Assembly (NCBI RefSeq): GCF_015624505.1
Contig: NZ_CP061379.1
Location: 1,116,001 to 1,180,000, forward strand
Length of the DNA stretch: 64,000 nucleotides
Reading direction: 5' to 3'
Source: Bradyrhizobium commune
GTDB taxonomy: Bacteria; Pseudomonadota; Alphaproteobacteria; Rhizobiales; Xanthobacteraceae
Below the pieces are notes generated by a model. The model had not been told where the DNA came from. It searched no databases and saw only the letters and a list, made by a program, of their open reading frames with translations. Shown in pieces: positions 35,946 through 43,530 of the stretch. Both the position numbers and the translations under genes were made by a program. The stretch's first letter is position 1; every line of letters begins with the position of its first letter.

Positions 35946-36920
35946 ATGCAGGAGTTCAACTCACTCGACTGGGACGATCTCAAGATCTTTCTTCACGCGG
36001 CCCGCGGCGGCAGCCTGGGTAGCGCCGCGAGGCGGTTGCGGGTCGACCAGTCCACCATCAGCCGCCGGATCGCGCATCTCGAATGCGCGCTCGGTGCGGC
36101 GCTGTTTGAGCGCTCGTCGCAAGGCCTGCGCGTCAACGAGACCGGCGAGCGCCTGCTCTGCCACGCCGAACGGATCGAGAGCGCCGTCATTGCGATGCAT
36201 CAGGACGTGCAGCGCGGCGGCAGCCGAATGGCGGGCCGGGTCAGGCTCGCCACCATGGAAGGCATCGCCTCGCTCTATCTCGCGTTTCGCTTCGCGCCGT
36301 TGCGGCAGCGCTATCCCGATCTCACCGTCGAGCTCCTGACTTCGCCGCAGGCGGTCTCGGTCAACCGGCGCGAGGCCGATCTCTTTCTGAGCTTCTTCCG
36401 TCCGCCGGGGCAGGGCATGGTCTCGGAGCGGCTCGGCAGCTTCCAGCTCGGCCTCTACGGCTCACAGGATTATCTCGCGCGCGAGGGCATGCCGGAACGC
36501 CCTGCGGATCTCGCCCGGCATAGCTTCGTGACCTACATCGACGATCTCATCCAGCTCGACTCGGTGCGCTGGCTCGACGACATCATCCGCAACCCGCCGG
36601 TCAGCTTCCACTCCAACAGCATGATCGCACAGATGAATGCCGCGGCCGGCGGCATCGGTCTCGTGCTGCTGCCGAGCTTCGCGGTGGCCGGGCGTCCCGA
36701 TCTGGTCCCGGTACTGCACGAAAAAATGTCGACGACGCGCGACGTCTGGATCAACGTCCACAGCGATCTCCAGTTCGTGCCACGCATCCGCGCCGTCTCG
36801 AGCTATCTCAAGGCGATGTTCAAGTCCGATCCGCTGATGCAGGCGGATGCGTCCGGTCGCAAGATGCTGGATGCGCTGCTGGTCGGAGATGCCGGAACCG
36901 TGGCCTTGCAGAGCGGCTGA
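35946..36920 (+). CDS. LysR family transcriptional regulator
   Basis: A 324-residue regulator with the winged HTH at residues 10-70 (RGGSLGSAARRLRVDQSTIS, then RRIAHLECALGAALFER). The ligand-binding domain follows (about 95-300). GGAGGGG lies directly upstream of the ATG. It is divergent from the nitrilase-importer operon, so it is the natural activator of that operon. The inducer is unknown. The C-terminal 25 residues extend beyond the usual fold end. Confidence 0.9.
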   Translation: MQEFNSLDWDDLKIFLHAARGGSLGSAARRLRVDQSTISRRIAHLECALGAALFERSSQGLRVNETGERLLCHAERIESAVIAMHQDVQRGGSRMAGRVRLATMEGIASLYLAFRFAPLRQRYPDLTVELLTSPQAVSVNRREADLFLSFFRPPGQGMVSERLGSFQLGLYGSQDYLAREGMPERPADLARHSFVTYIDDLIQLDSVRWLDDIIRNPPVSFHSNSMIAQMNAAAGGIGLVLLPSFAVAGRPDLVPVLHEKMSTTRDVWINVHSDLQFVPRIRAVSSYLKAMFKSDPLMQADASGRKMLDALLVGDAGTVALQSG

Positions 36921-36926
36921 AACGGC

Positions 36927-38294
36927 TCAATCCGCGCGCTTGCCAAAGGCCAGCACGTGCAGGCCGAGGCGCTGCCGTACGATCCAGAACAGCAGCACCG
37001 TCTCGAAGGTCAGCGAGATCGAGGTTGCGGCGGCCGCACCATGGCCGCCGAAGCGCGGCACCAGCATGACGCAGAGCACGACGTTCATCACGAAGGCGGA
37101 CGCATAGGCCAGCGCGCAGAGTTTTTGCTGGCCGAGCATGTTGAGCAGGCGCTCGACCGGCCCGATCGCGGCGCGCACGACGAGGCCGACCGCGGCGACG
37201 AACATGATGTTGTAGCCGACCAAGAATTGTGGCCCGAACAGCCAGAGCAGCGGCTTGCCGAGTGCGAGCAGCACGGCGGTCGCCGCCAGCGACGGCCAGA
37301 ACGTCCAGTTGATGGCGTGCGCGACATAGGCCGACAGGCGCGCCTTGTCGCCGAGCGCATTGTATTCGGCGAAGCGATGCGCCGTGGTCGCCGACATCGC
37401 GTAGTGGATGAACGAGACCAGCGCCAGCGTCTTCACCACCGCAAAATAGACGCCGACCTCGTCGGAGGGGCGGAATTGCTGAAGCACCAGCACGTCGGTG
37501 TAGGACAGGAGCAGGTAGAAGCTTTCCACCAGCAGAATCGGCAGCGAGACGGCGAGCCAGCCGCTGATGTCGTAGGCCTTGGGGCCGGGCTCGAGATGGT
37601 CGGCAAGCTTGCGGTTCAGCACTACCATCTGCCCGGTCATCGCGATCCACACCGCGCCGGCACTCGCGACCATCGCCGCGACCGCGCCGAGATGGTAGCC
37701 GAGCAGGAAGGCGATAGCCGTGATGCCGATGATCAGCGCCTGGCGGATGATGAATTGCGGCATCAGGCCGAGCTGCATCCAGTCATGCGAGCGGGCGATG
37801 CCGTCCTGGGTGTTGGCGACGACGAAGGCGGGCAGCGTCATACAGCCAATATAGAGCGGCAGTTCCTCGGCCGGATCCATCCAGGGCGAGAGCAGCTTGA
37901 CGATACCGGCAAGCGCCAGCGACACCAGCCCGGACGCGGCAAAGGTCAGCCAGCGACTGCCGGAGAGGAAGCCGCGCAGCAGCGCATGATCGCCGCTGGT
38001 GCGGTACTCCGGAATGATCTTTTGCGCGGAGGCCGAGATGCCGAAATCCATCATGCTGCCGAGCAGCAGCACCCAGGTCCAGACATAGACATAGATGCCG
38101 TAGTCCGACGTGCCCATCCAGCGCGCGAGCAACACCTGCGAGAAGTACGCGAGGCCCGCGCTGATCACGCGGATGATGAAGATGGTACCCGCCAGCCGCC
38201 GCGTCAGCGACGCTTCGCTCGACCCGCCTGTCAGCTTGCCGCGCAGCCGCGCGATCAGCCCGGCCGGTCCGGTCGAAGCAGGTTGTGCGTCCAT
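36927..38294 (-). CDS. polysaccharide/oligosaccharide flippase family protein (MOP superfamily)
   Basis: A protein of about 455 residues with 12-14 hydrophobic helices. LTRRLAGTIFIIRVISAGLA and YGIYVYVWTWVLLLGSMMDF are typical of the Wzx/PST flippases that move lipid-linked glycans across the inner membrane. No glycosyltransferase cluster is adjacent. galU lies 8.7 kb away. Possible starts are the ATGs at 38294 and 38327. The latter lies inside a large palindrome (38308-38348), so 38294 is preferred, with low certainty. The 3' end is convergent, six bases from lysR. Confidence 0.82.
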   Translation of the reverse strand: MDAQPASTGPAGLIARLRGKLTGGSSEASLTRRLAGTIFIIRVISAGLAYFSQVLLARWMGTSDYGIYVYVWTWVLLLGSMMDFGISASAQKIIPEYRTSGDHALLRGFLSGSRWLTFAASGLVSLALAGIVKLLSPWMDPAEELPLYIGCMTLPAFVVANTQDGIARSHDWMQLGLMPQFIIRQALIIGITAIAFLLGYHLGAVAAMVASAGAVWIAMTGQMVVLNRKLADHLEPGPKAYDISGWLAVSLPILLVESFYLLLSYTDVLVLQQFRPSDEVGVYFAVVKTLALVSFIHYAMSATTAHRFAEYNALGDKARLSAYVAHAINWTFWPSLAATAVLLALGKPLLWLFGPQFLVGYNIMFVAAVGLVVRAAIGPVERLLNMLGQQKLCALAYASAFVMNVVLCVMLVPRFGGHGAAAATSISLTFETVLLFWIVRQRLGLHVLAFGKRAD

Positions 38295-38307
38295 CACGGC
38301 CACGTCG

Positions 38308-38348
38308 AATCCCCAGGCGTCCCGCATGCTGCGGCGACCCTGGGGATT
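38308..38348. promoter_or_regulatory. large palindrome at the 5' end of the flippase gene
   Basis: AATCCCCAGG (38308-38317) and CCTGGGGATT (38339-38348) are perfect 10-base inverted repeats 21 bases apart. The middle (GTCCCGCATGCTGCGGCGAC) is itself nearly palindromic. It overlaps a candidate start codon, so it may be an operator or a translational hairpin. Confidence 0.45.
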
Positions 38349-38384
38349 AGCAACCATTCGTTAAGATTCGGTTGGGTCACCGCT

Positions 38385-38511
38385 GTCGTCCGGCGAAGGC
38401 CGGGACCCATACCGCGCGATTTATCGATGAAAGCGCGGTGATAATCCCGAGCGACCAGCCTTCGCCAAACTACGCCTTGTGGTCATGGGTCCCGGCCTTC
38501 GCCGGGACGAC
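38385..38511. repeat. composite intergenic palindromic repeat, copy A
   Basis: Long inverted arms (38385-38410 and 38485-38511, 26 of 27 positions matching) flank a 74-base centre between the flippase and DsbD-N-like genes. Arms and centre recur at 47892-48018, including the centre-right TCTTCGCCAAAC-type block (here CCTTCGCCAAACTACGCC). It looks like a small non-coding mobile or REP-type element. Confidence 0.75.
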
Positions 38512-38520
38512 GCCGGAGAG

Positions 38521-39360
38521 CTACTCCAAATTCATATTGAACTCGTACGACTTCTCCGCTCCCACCAGCGTGAACTTCAGCGCCGCCCCATCAGGCTTGA
38601 CGCCCGGCGGCAATCCGTCGAGCTCGAACGAGAACCGCTTCACCCCGGGCGGGCTGTGCGCGACCGGATCGGGAATCGGCAGCGACCAGTCCGGCGTCGG
38701 CCCTTCCACGAACAGATTGACGGTGCGTCCATCCGGCACGACGACGTCGACCAGCACGTTCTTGGGCCCGTCGCGCTTGACGTCGCGGATGGTCAGCGGA
38801 TTGGGATCGCCGATAGTGGCCGGCTTGGGCACGGTGTCGAGCGCGGCGGACAGCGCGCCGTCCTCGGTCGAGGCGACGCTGTTGAAGCCGAGCTCGGCGC
38901 TGGCCTCGACGGGAATGCAGAGCTTTTCGCAGACCGCGTAGTTGATCTCGGCGCGCAGCGTCACCGGCTTGTCGGCGGCCTTGGCGACGATGCGCAAGGG
39001 CAGCACGATCTGGTCGTGATAGCCGATTGAATGCCCGCCTGCGCCGTCGTCGAATTTCAGCGGCGCCGGCCACATGATCGTCACGGCCTCGACATTATCC
39101 GACTTCGAGAAGTCGAACCGCGGCGGAACGCCGGAATCGCCCGGCGTGCGCCAGTAGGTTTTCCAGCCCGGCTGGATCTGGAAGGCGATACCGCCGAGCA
39201 GGACCGCGCCGCTGCGCGATCCCGCGAGCAGCCGCACTGCGGAATGGCCGTCGCGCTGCCATGGCGAGGCGTCGTCGGCACGGGCTGCAAGCGCCGGCAA
39301 CGACGCAAGCAGGGTTGTCGCGACGCCAATCGCCGCACGCAGGGGAACTATGCTGAGCAT
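38521..39360 (-). CDS. DsbD N-terminal-domain-like periplasmic protein
   Basis: A 279-residue protein with a signal peptide (hydrophobic 9-24, then ALAARA-DD). The mature domain carries GIAFQIQPGWKTYWRTPGDSG and MWPAPLKFDDGAGGHSIGYH, the pattern of the DsbD-alpha/DsbC-binding-like family (PF11412 type). Two cysteines are spaced C144-EKL-C148 in the YAVCEKLCIP strand, matching the redox pair of DsbD-alpha. The membrane and thioredoxin parts of DsbD are absent, so it may relay electrons to another thiol protein. It stands alone, starting 142 bases from yqgE. Confidence 0.8.
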   Translation of the reverse strand: MLSIVPLRAAIGVATTLLASLPALAARADDASPWQRDGHSAVRLLAGSRSGAVLLGGIAFQIQPGWKTYWRTPGDSGVPPRFDFSKSDNVEAVTIMWPAPLKFDDGAGGHSIGYHDQIVLPLRIVAKAADKPVTLRAEINYAVCEKLCIPVEASAELGFNSVASTEDGALSAALDTVPKPATIGDPNPLTIRDVKRDGPKNVLVDVVVPDGRTVNLFVEGPTPDWSLPIPDPVAHSPPGVKRFSFELDGLPPGVKPDGAALKFTLVGAEKSYEFNMNLE

Positions 39361-39502
39361 GGCACGTCTTTACAGGGTCGCACCTAGGCAAACCATTGAA
39401 TTGCTTGTGATGGATGCACTTGTATGTTGGTTCTGCAAGCCTTGATTTGACAGCGGCGGGGCCCGACATCAGGATAGGAATTGAAACTGGAGTGCTTCAC
39501 CG

Positions 39503-40147
39503 ATGGCTCCTACAGGCAAGAGGACGGGCGACAGCACCCGCAGCGCAGGCTCCGCGCTCCCGAATTCGGCCGGTTATCTCGACGGCCGGCTCCTGATCGC
39601 CATGCCCGTGATGGGCGATCCCCGTTTCGAGCGCTCGGTGATCTACCTCTGCGCCCACTCCGCCGAAGGCGCCATGGGCATCATCGTCAATCATCCGGCC
39701 GGCAGCATCGACTTCCCCGAGCTGTTGCAGCAGCTCGGCATCGTCAAGAAGGGCGAGCACATCAAGCTGCCGGAGAATGCCGAAAGCATGAAGGTGTTGC
39801 GGGGCGGCCCGGTCGACACCGGTCGCGGCTTCGTGCTGCATTCCAGCGATTTCTACATCGACAATGCGACGCTGCGGATCGATGACGGCGTCTGCCTCAC
39901 CGCGACCGTCGACATCCTCCGCGCCATCGCCAACGGCTCCGGCCCCAAGCACGCCATCCTCGCGCTCGGCTATGCCGGCTGGGCGCCGGGCCAGCTCGAG
40001 ACCGAGATCCAGAGCAACGGCTGGCTGCATTGCGACGCGGACGCGGACCTGATCTTCGGCGACGACGTCGACGAGAAATACGGCCGTGCGCTCCGCAAGA
40101 TCGGCATCGATCCCGGCATGCTCTCGAACGAGGCCGGCCACGCGTAG
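39503..40147 (+). CDS. YqgE/AlgH family protein (UPF0301)
   Basis: A 214-residue soluble protein. [20 protein letters not shown] and [20 protein letters not shown] are the invariant UPF0301 opening, with [16 protein letters not shown] and [20 protein letters not shown] later. The family is found in most Proteobacteria. AlgH is linked to alginate regulation in Pseudomonas, but the biochemical role is unknown. The 25-residue basic N-terminal extension is typical of rhizobial copies. GGAG lies nine bases before the ATG. Confidence 0.92.
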   Translation: MAPTGKRTGDSTRSAGSALPNSAGYLDGRLLIAMPVMGDPRFERSVIYLCAHSAEGAMGIIVNHPAGSIDFPELLQQLGIVKKGEHIKLPENAESMKVLRGGPVDTGRGFVLHSSDFYIDNATLRIDDGVCLTATVDILRAIANGSGPKHAILALGYAGWAPGQLETEIQSNGWLHCDADADLIFGDDVDEKYGRALRKIGIDPGMLSNEAGHA

Positions 40148-40231
40148 CTGGCCGGTGGGTTTCCCACAGCTCTCACAATGACGGAATTTGTTGGGACGCT
40201 CTCGATCTCAACGACGGGCTGATTGTTCGGC

Positions 40232-41119
40232 CTACTCCGCCGCCTGCTGTTGCACCGTCGGCTCGGTCCCAGCCACCGTCGCGCGGCGCATGTCGCGGGG
40301 CTGTGACTGGTCGTAGCGCCGGACCCGGTGCATGGTCTGGCGGTTGTCCCACATTACGAGATCATGCAGCTTCCATTTGTGGACGTAGACGAATTCCGGC
40401 TGCGTCGCATGCTCGTTGAGATCGCGCAGCAACAGCCGTCCCTCCGGTACGCTCATGCTGACCACATTGCCGGCATGCGATGAGAGATACAGCGACTTGC
40501 GGCGATGCACGGGATGGGTGCGCACGAGACGTTGCCGCACCGGCTTGAACATCTGCTTCTCGTCGTCGGTATATTCGGTGAAGCCGAGCGAGCCGCGCGA
40601 GAACATCAAGGAGTGCTCGCAGACGAGATCCTCGATCTCCGCCTTGGTCTCGTCATCGAGCGCGTCGTAGGCCGCACGCATGTCGGCGAATTCGGTGTTG
40701 CCGCCCTTCGGGTTCACCACACGCGCCGAGAGCAGCGAGAATTTTGCTGGGATCGGACGGAACGAGCTGTCGGAATGCCACAGGCAATTGCCGAGATTGA
40801 ACAGATGCGTGCGGCTGTCCTTGGCCAGCGGCTTGCCGTCCTTGCCGAGATTGCTGACGTCGTTGAGGCCGGACTGAAGCCGGTAGTCCTTCTCCTTGGT
40901 GACGGTGCCGCCGCGGGCGTCCTCGCGCTGGCCGAAATTCAGCGCAAAGCCCATCTGCTGTTCGTCGGTGATGTCCTGGTCGTGGAAGACCAGCACCGCA
41001 TATTTGTCCATGGCGGCTTCGACCTCGCGCGCCTCGCCCTCGGTGAGCGGCTTGCGCAAATCGAGGCCGGATACCTCGCCGGCGAAATGCTTTTGAAGCT
41101 GCCGGATGGCGATCGTCAT
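40232..41119 (-). CDS. TauD/TfdA family 2-oxoglutarate-dependent dioxygenase (TfdA-alpha-like)
   Basis: A 295-residue enzyme. The iron facial triad is H115 and D117 in CLWHSDSSFRP plus H264 in QTMHRVRRYD, and the 2-oxoglutarate arginine lies in RDMRRATV (about 278). The overall sequence strongly recalls the TfdA-alpha proteins of non-degrader and 2,4-D-degrading Bradyrhizobium, which cleave phenoxyacetates to phenol plus glyoxylate. The natural substrate of most such enzymes is unknown. GGGAGAA precedes the start at 41119. An SDR gene lies upstream on the same strand, with a palindromic repeat between them. Confidence 0.85.
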   Translation of the reverse strand: MTIAIRQLQKHFAGEVSGLDLRKPLTEGEAREVEAAMDKYAVLVFHDQDITDEQQMGFALNFGQREDARGGTVTKEKDYRLQSGLNDVSNLGKDGKPLAKDSRTHLFNLGNCLWHSDSSFRPIPAKFSLLSARVVNPKGGNTEFADMRAAYDALDDETKAEIEDLVCEHSLMFSRGSLGFTEYTDDEKQMFKPVRQRLVRTHPVHRRKSLYLSSHAGNVVSMSVPEGRLLLRDLNEHATQPEFVYVHKWKLHDLVMWDNRQTMHRVRRYDQSQPRDMRRATVAGTEPTVQQQAAE

Positions 41120-41219
41120 GCTGTTTCTCCCGCGGACCGCGAGCGGTTGGTCCCGCTCTGCTATCGAAAAAGCTACTCCCGCACTCATAGTTGTCAACGC
41201 TCGCTACGCATGGCAGCCC

Positions 41220-41304
41220 GTAGCCGGGATGGAGCGTAGCGTAATCCGGGGTTCTCATCTCACGGAAAGACTCCCGGATTGCGCTGCGCTCCATCTGGGC
41301 TACA
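41220..41304. repeat. palindromic repeat (GATGGAGCG...AATCCGGG family), copy A
   Basis: Arms 41220-41250 (GTAGCCGGGATGGAGCGTAG...) and 41274-41304 pair almost completely around a 23-base centre. Copy B is at 42931-42999. The element separates the SDR gene from the dioxygenase gene. Confidence 0.7.
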
Positions 41305-41310
41305 TGGCTC

Positions 41311-42090
41311 CTACGCGTTGCGCGCCATCAGGCCGCCATCGACCGGGATCACCGCACCGGTGAGGAAGGACGCCGCCGGCAGGCACAGGCTCAGCGTCAT
41401 ATGCGCGACCTCCTCGGGGTCGCCATAGCGGCCGAGTGCGGTGCGGCGCTTGGCGTAGATGGTCTTGTGCTCCTCCGAGATGCGGTCGGTGATGGCGGTG
41501 CGGATCGGGCCTGGGCAGATGCAGTTGACGGTGATGCCTTCGCGGCCAAGCTCGACTGCGAGCGAGCGGGTGAGGCTGGCGACGCCGCCCTTCGCCGCCG
41601 AATAGGGGCTGTGCATTGCGGTGGCGCCGAGCGCCTCGGTCGAAGCGATGTTGACGATGCGCGGGCTCTTCGACGTGCGCAGATGCGGCAGCGCGGCGCG
41701 GATGATGCGCGGATGCGCCGTCAGCATCACAGCGATGCCCTTGGCCCAGCCGTCCTCGTAGGCCTCATCGTCGATCGCGACGCGCACGGAGATACCGGCA
41801 TTGTTGACGACGATATCGAGCCCGCCGAAATGCGTGGCGACATCATTGACCACGCGCTTGATCTCGCCGCCGTCGGCGACGTCGAGCTTCCACGCTTTCG
41901 CTGCACCGCCGCTCGCCGCGATCTCTTTCGCGACGGCCTGCGCGCCTTGCTCGTCATAGTCGGTGACGGCGACATTCGCGCCTTCGGCTGCGAACACGCG
42001 CGCGGTTGCACGGCCCATGCCGCTGGCCGCGCCGGTGACGAGGACGGTGAGGCCCTTCACGGACCGGCTGAGCTCTTTGAACTCGGACAT
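41311..42090 (-). CDS. SDR family oxidoreductase
   Basis: A 259-residue short-chain dehydrogenase with the cofactor motif VTGAASGMGRATARVFAAEG and VVNNAGISV. The active site is S in NIASTEALGATAMHS plus YSAAKGG (YxxxK). The C-terminus VAHMTLSLCLPAASFLTGAV is usual. DYDEQG follows the cofactor strand, with an acidic residue that favours NAD(H). GAGGAAAC precedes the start at 42090. The substrate is unknown. It sits upstream of the TfdA-like gene on the same strand and divergent from another SDR, so the three may share a catabolic route. Confidence 0.88.
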   Translation of the reverse strand: MSEFKELSRSVKGLTVLVTGAASGMGRATARVFAAEGANVAVTDYDEQGAQAVAKEIAASGGAAKAWKLDVADGGEIKRVVNDVATHFGGLDIVVNNAGISVRVAIDDEAYEDGWAKGIAVMLTAHPRIIRAALPHLRTSKSPRIVNIASTEALGATAMHSPYSAAKGGVASLTRSLAVELGREGITVNCICPGPIRTAITDRISEEHKTIYAKRRTALGRYGDPEEVAHMTLSLCLPAASFLTGAVIPVDGGLMARNA

Positions 42091-42188
42091 GCTGTTTCCT
42101 CGCGGGCTCTTGTTTCTTGTTATGAGATTGACAAGGCTCGCATCGATCCGCAGACAGGTCAAACAAGCAAAACAAAGGGGAGGCCGCG

Positions 42189-42926
42189 ATGGCGAACGAG
42201 CTCGATTTCACAGGCAAGCAGGTGCTGGTCGTCGGCGGTTCCAGCGGCATCGGCAACGGTATCGCGCAGGCCTTTCGCGCGCGGGGTGCAGCTGTCGCGG
42301 TGTGCGGCACGCGTGCTCGCGCAACGGAATATTCAGCTGAGGAAGGATCCGATCTCACCGGTCTTGCTTACGCGCAGCTCGATGTCAGCAACCCCAGTGC
42401 GATCGAGGCATTCAAGCCGTCCTTCGACCGGCTCGACATCCTCGTGCTCGCGCAGGGCGCGGTGATCTATCGCCGTGGTGAATTCGAGATGGCCGGCTTC
42501 CGCAAGGTCGTCGAGGTCAATCTGATGAGCCTGATGGCTTGCGCGACGCGATTTCATTCCATGTTGCGGGATTCCAAGGGCGCGCTGATCATGGTGTCAT
42601 CGACCGCGGCCTATCATTCCACCATGGGCAATCCCGCCTACAACGCGTCGAAGACCGGCGCGGTCGGATTGACGCGTACGCTCGGCGAGGCGTGGGCCGA
42701 AGACGGCATCCGCGTCAACGGCATCGCACCCGGTCTCGTTGACACCAAGATGACGAAGGTCACGACCGACAATCCGAAGCGGCTCGAGGGCGCGCTGGCG
42801 CGCATTCCGCTGCGGCGATTGGGTACGCCGGCCGACATGGCGGGCGCCGCGCTGTTCCTGGCCTCGCCGCTGTCGTCGTACATCGTCGGCCAAACTCTGG
42901 TCGTCGATGGTGGGTTGATTTTGTAG
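42189..42926 (+). CDS. SDR family oxidoreductase
   Basis: A 245-residue short-chain dehydrogenase. The cofactor loop is VVGGSSGIGNGIAQAFRARG, with CGTR after the second strand, where the arginine suggests NADP(H). LVLAQGAV replaces the usual NNAG (N to Q/G change). The catalytic S and YxxxK are in MVSSTAAYHSTMGNPAYNAS and KTGAVG. It is divergent from the SDR at 41311 with a 98-base shared promoter region. The substrate is not predictable. Confidence 0.88.
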   Translation: MANELDFTGKQVLVVGGSSGIGNGIAQAFRARGAAVAVCGTRARATEYSAEEGSDLTGLAYAQLDVSNPSAIEAFKPSFDRLDILVLAQGAVIYRRGEFEMAGFRKVVEVNLMSLMACATRFHSMLRDSKGALIMVSSTAAYHSTMGNPAYNASKTGAVGLTRTLGEAWAEDGIRVNGIAPGLVDTKMTKVTTDNPKRLEGALARIPLRRLGTPADMAGAALFLASPLSSYIVGQTLVVDGGLIL

Positions 42927-42930
42927 CCCT

Positions 42931-42999
42931 GATGGAGCGAAGCGTAATCCGGGGCGGTCCGTCGAGATGCGAGAACCCCGGATTTCGCTCTGCTCCATC
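42931..42999. repeat. palindromic repeat (GATGGAGCG...AATCCGGG family), copy B
   Basis: GATGGAGCGAAGCGTAATCC and its near complement at 42976-42999 flank a 21-base centre just after an SDR stop codon. It shares arms and the GTTCTC-type centre (as GAGAAC) with copy A at 41220-41304. Confidence 0.7.
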
Positions 43000-43087
43000 C
43001 GGGCCGCGCCTTCTACACTTTCGTCGCGCATTGGAACCGCGCCGCTCCTGATCGGTTACTTCGGCAGACCCCCCGAGGAGGAGCATC

Positions 43088-43462
43088 ATGGACAAGGATC
43101 GGATCGTCGGATCGGCCAAGGAATTCGCCGGACGCGCGGAAGGCGCGATCGGTGATCTCGCAGGCGAGACGCAGACGCAGGCATCGGGCAAGGCGCGGGA
43201 AGCCGCAGGCACCGTGCAAAATCTCTACGGTCAGGCCAAGGATGCCGTGCGTGACGCCGGCGAGGCTGCGGCCGGCTACGCCAAGGATGCCTATGAGAAC
43301 AGCGGCGATACCTTGCGTGACGGTTCGCAAGCGCTCTCCCGCAAGGTACAGGACAATCCGCTCGGCTCGCTTCTGATCGCCGGCGGCATCGGCTTTGCGC
43401 TCGCGCTGTTGATGTCGCGCCCGGCACGTCGCCCGCCGCCGCGCTGGCGCTATTACGGCTAA
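43088..43462 (+). CDS. CsbD-like stress protein with DUF883-type membrane tail
   Basis: A 124-residue protein. Residues 1-60 are CsbD-like (MDKDRIVGSAKEFAGRAEGA, then IGDLAGETQTQASGKAREAA), a general-stress family. The second half has a second amphipathic repeat (LYGQAKDAVRDAGEAAAGYA) and a C-terminal membrane anchor followed by a basic tail (LIAGGIGFALALLMSRPARR), as in the DUF883 proteins. The GAGGAGGAGC ribosome-binding site is one of the strongest in the window. It is probably a sigma-stress-induced membrane-bound protein; no promoter was identified with confidence. Confidence 0.78.
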   Translation: MDKDRIVGSAKEFAGRAEGAIGDLAGETQTQASGKAREAAGTVQNLYGQAKDAVRDAGEAAAGYAKDAYENSGDTLRDGSQALSRKVQDNPLGSLLIAGGIGFALALLMSRPARRPPPRWRYYG

Positions 43463-43476
43463 CAGTCCCACCCGTC

Positions 43477-43510
43477 ATTCCGGGTTCGCGCCAATGCGCG
43501 CGCCCGGAAT
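43477..43510. repeat. short palindromic repeat (TTCCGGG...CCCGGAA family)
   Basis: ATTCCGGG (43477-43484) and CCCGGAAT (43503-43510) pair around a GC-rich centre between convergent genes. Same family as 26229-26260. Confidence 0.6.
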
Positions 43511-43530
43511 AACATCTCAAATCAGAGCAA

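Noticed and set aside
36957..38441. 494-codon open frame antisense to the flippase gene
   Set aside because: Gln/Arg/Asp-rich shadow that runs through the palindrome and repeat. No hydrophobic or domain pattern.
42288..42557. Change of NNAG to AQGA in the SDR at 42189 as a sign of a dead enzyme
   Set aside because: The Ser-Tyr-Lys catalytic residues remain, and variation at this structural motif is common among active SDRs.
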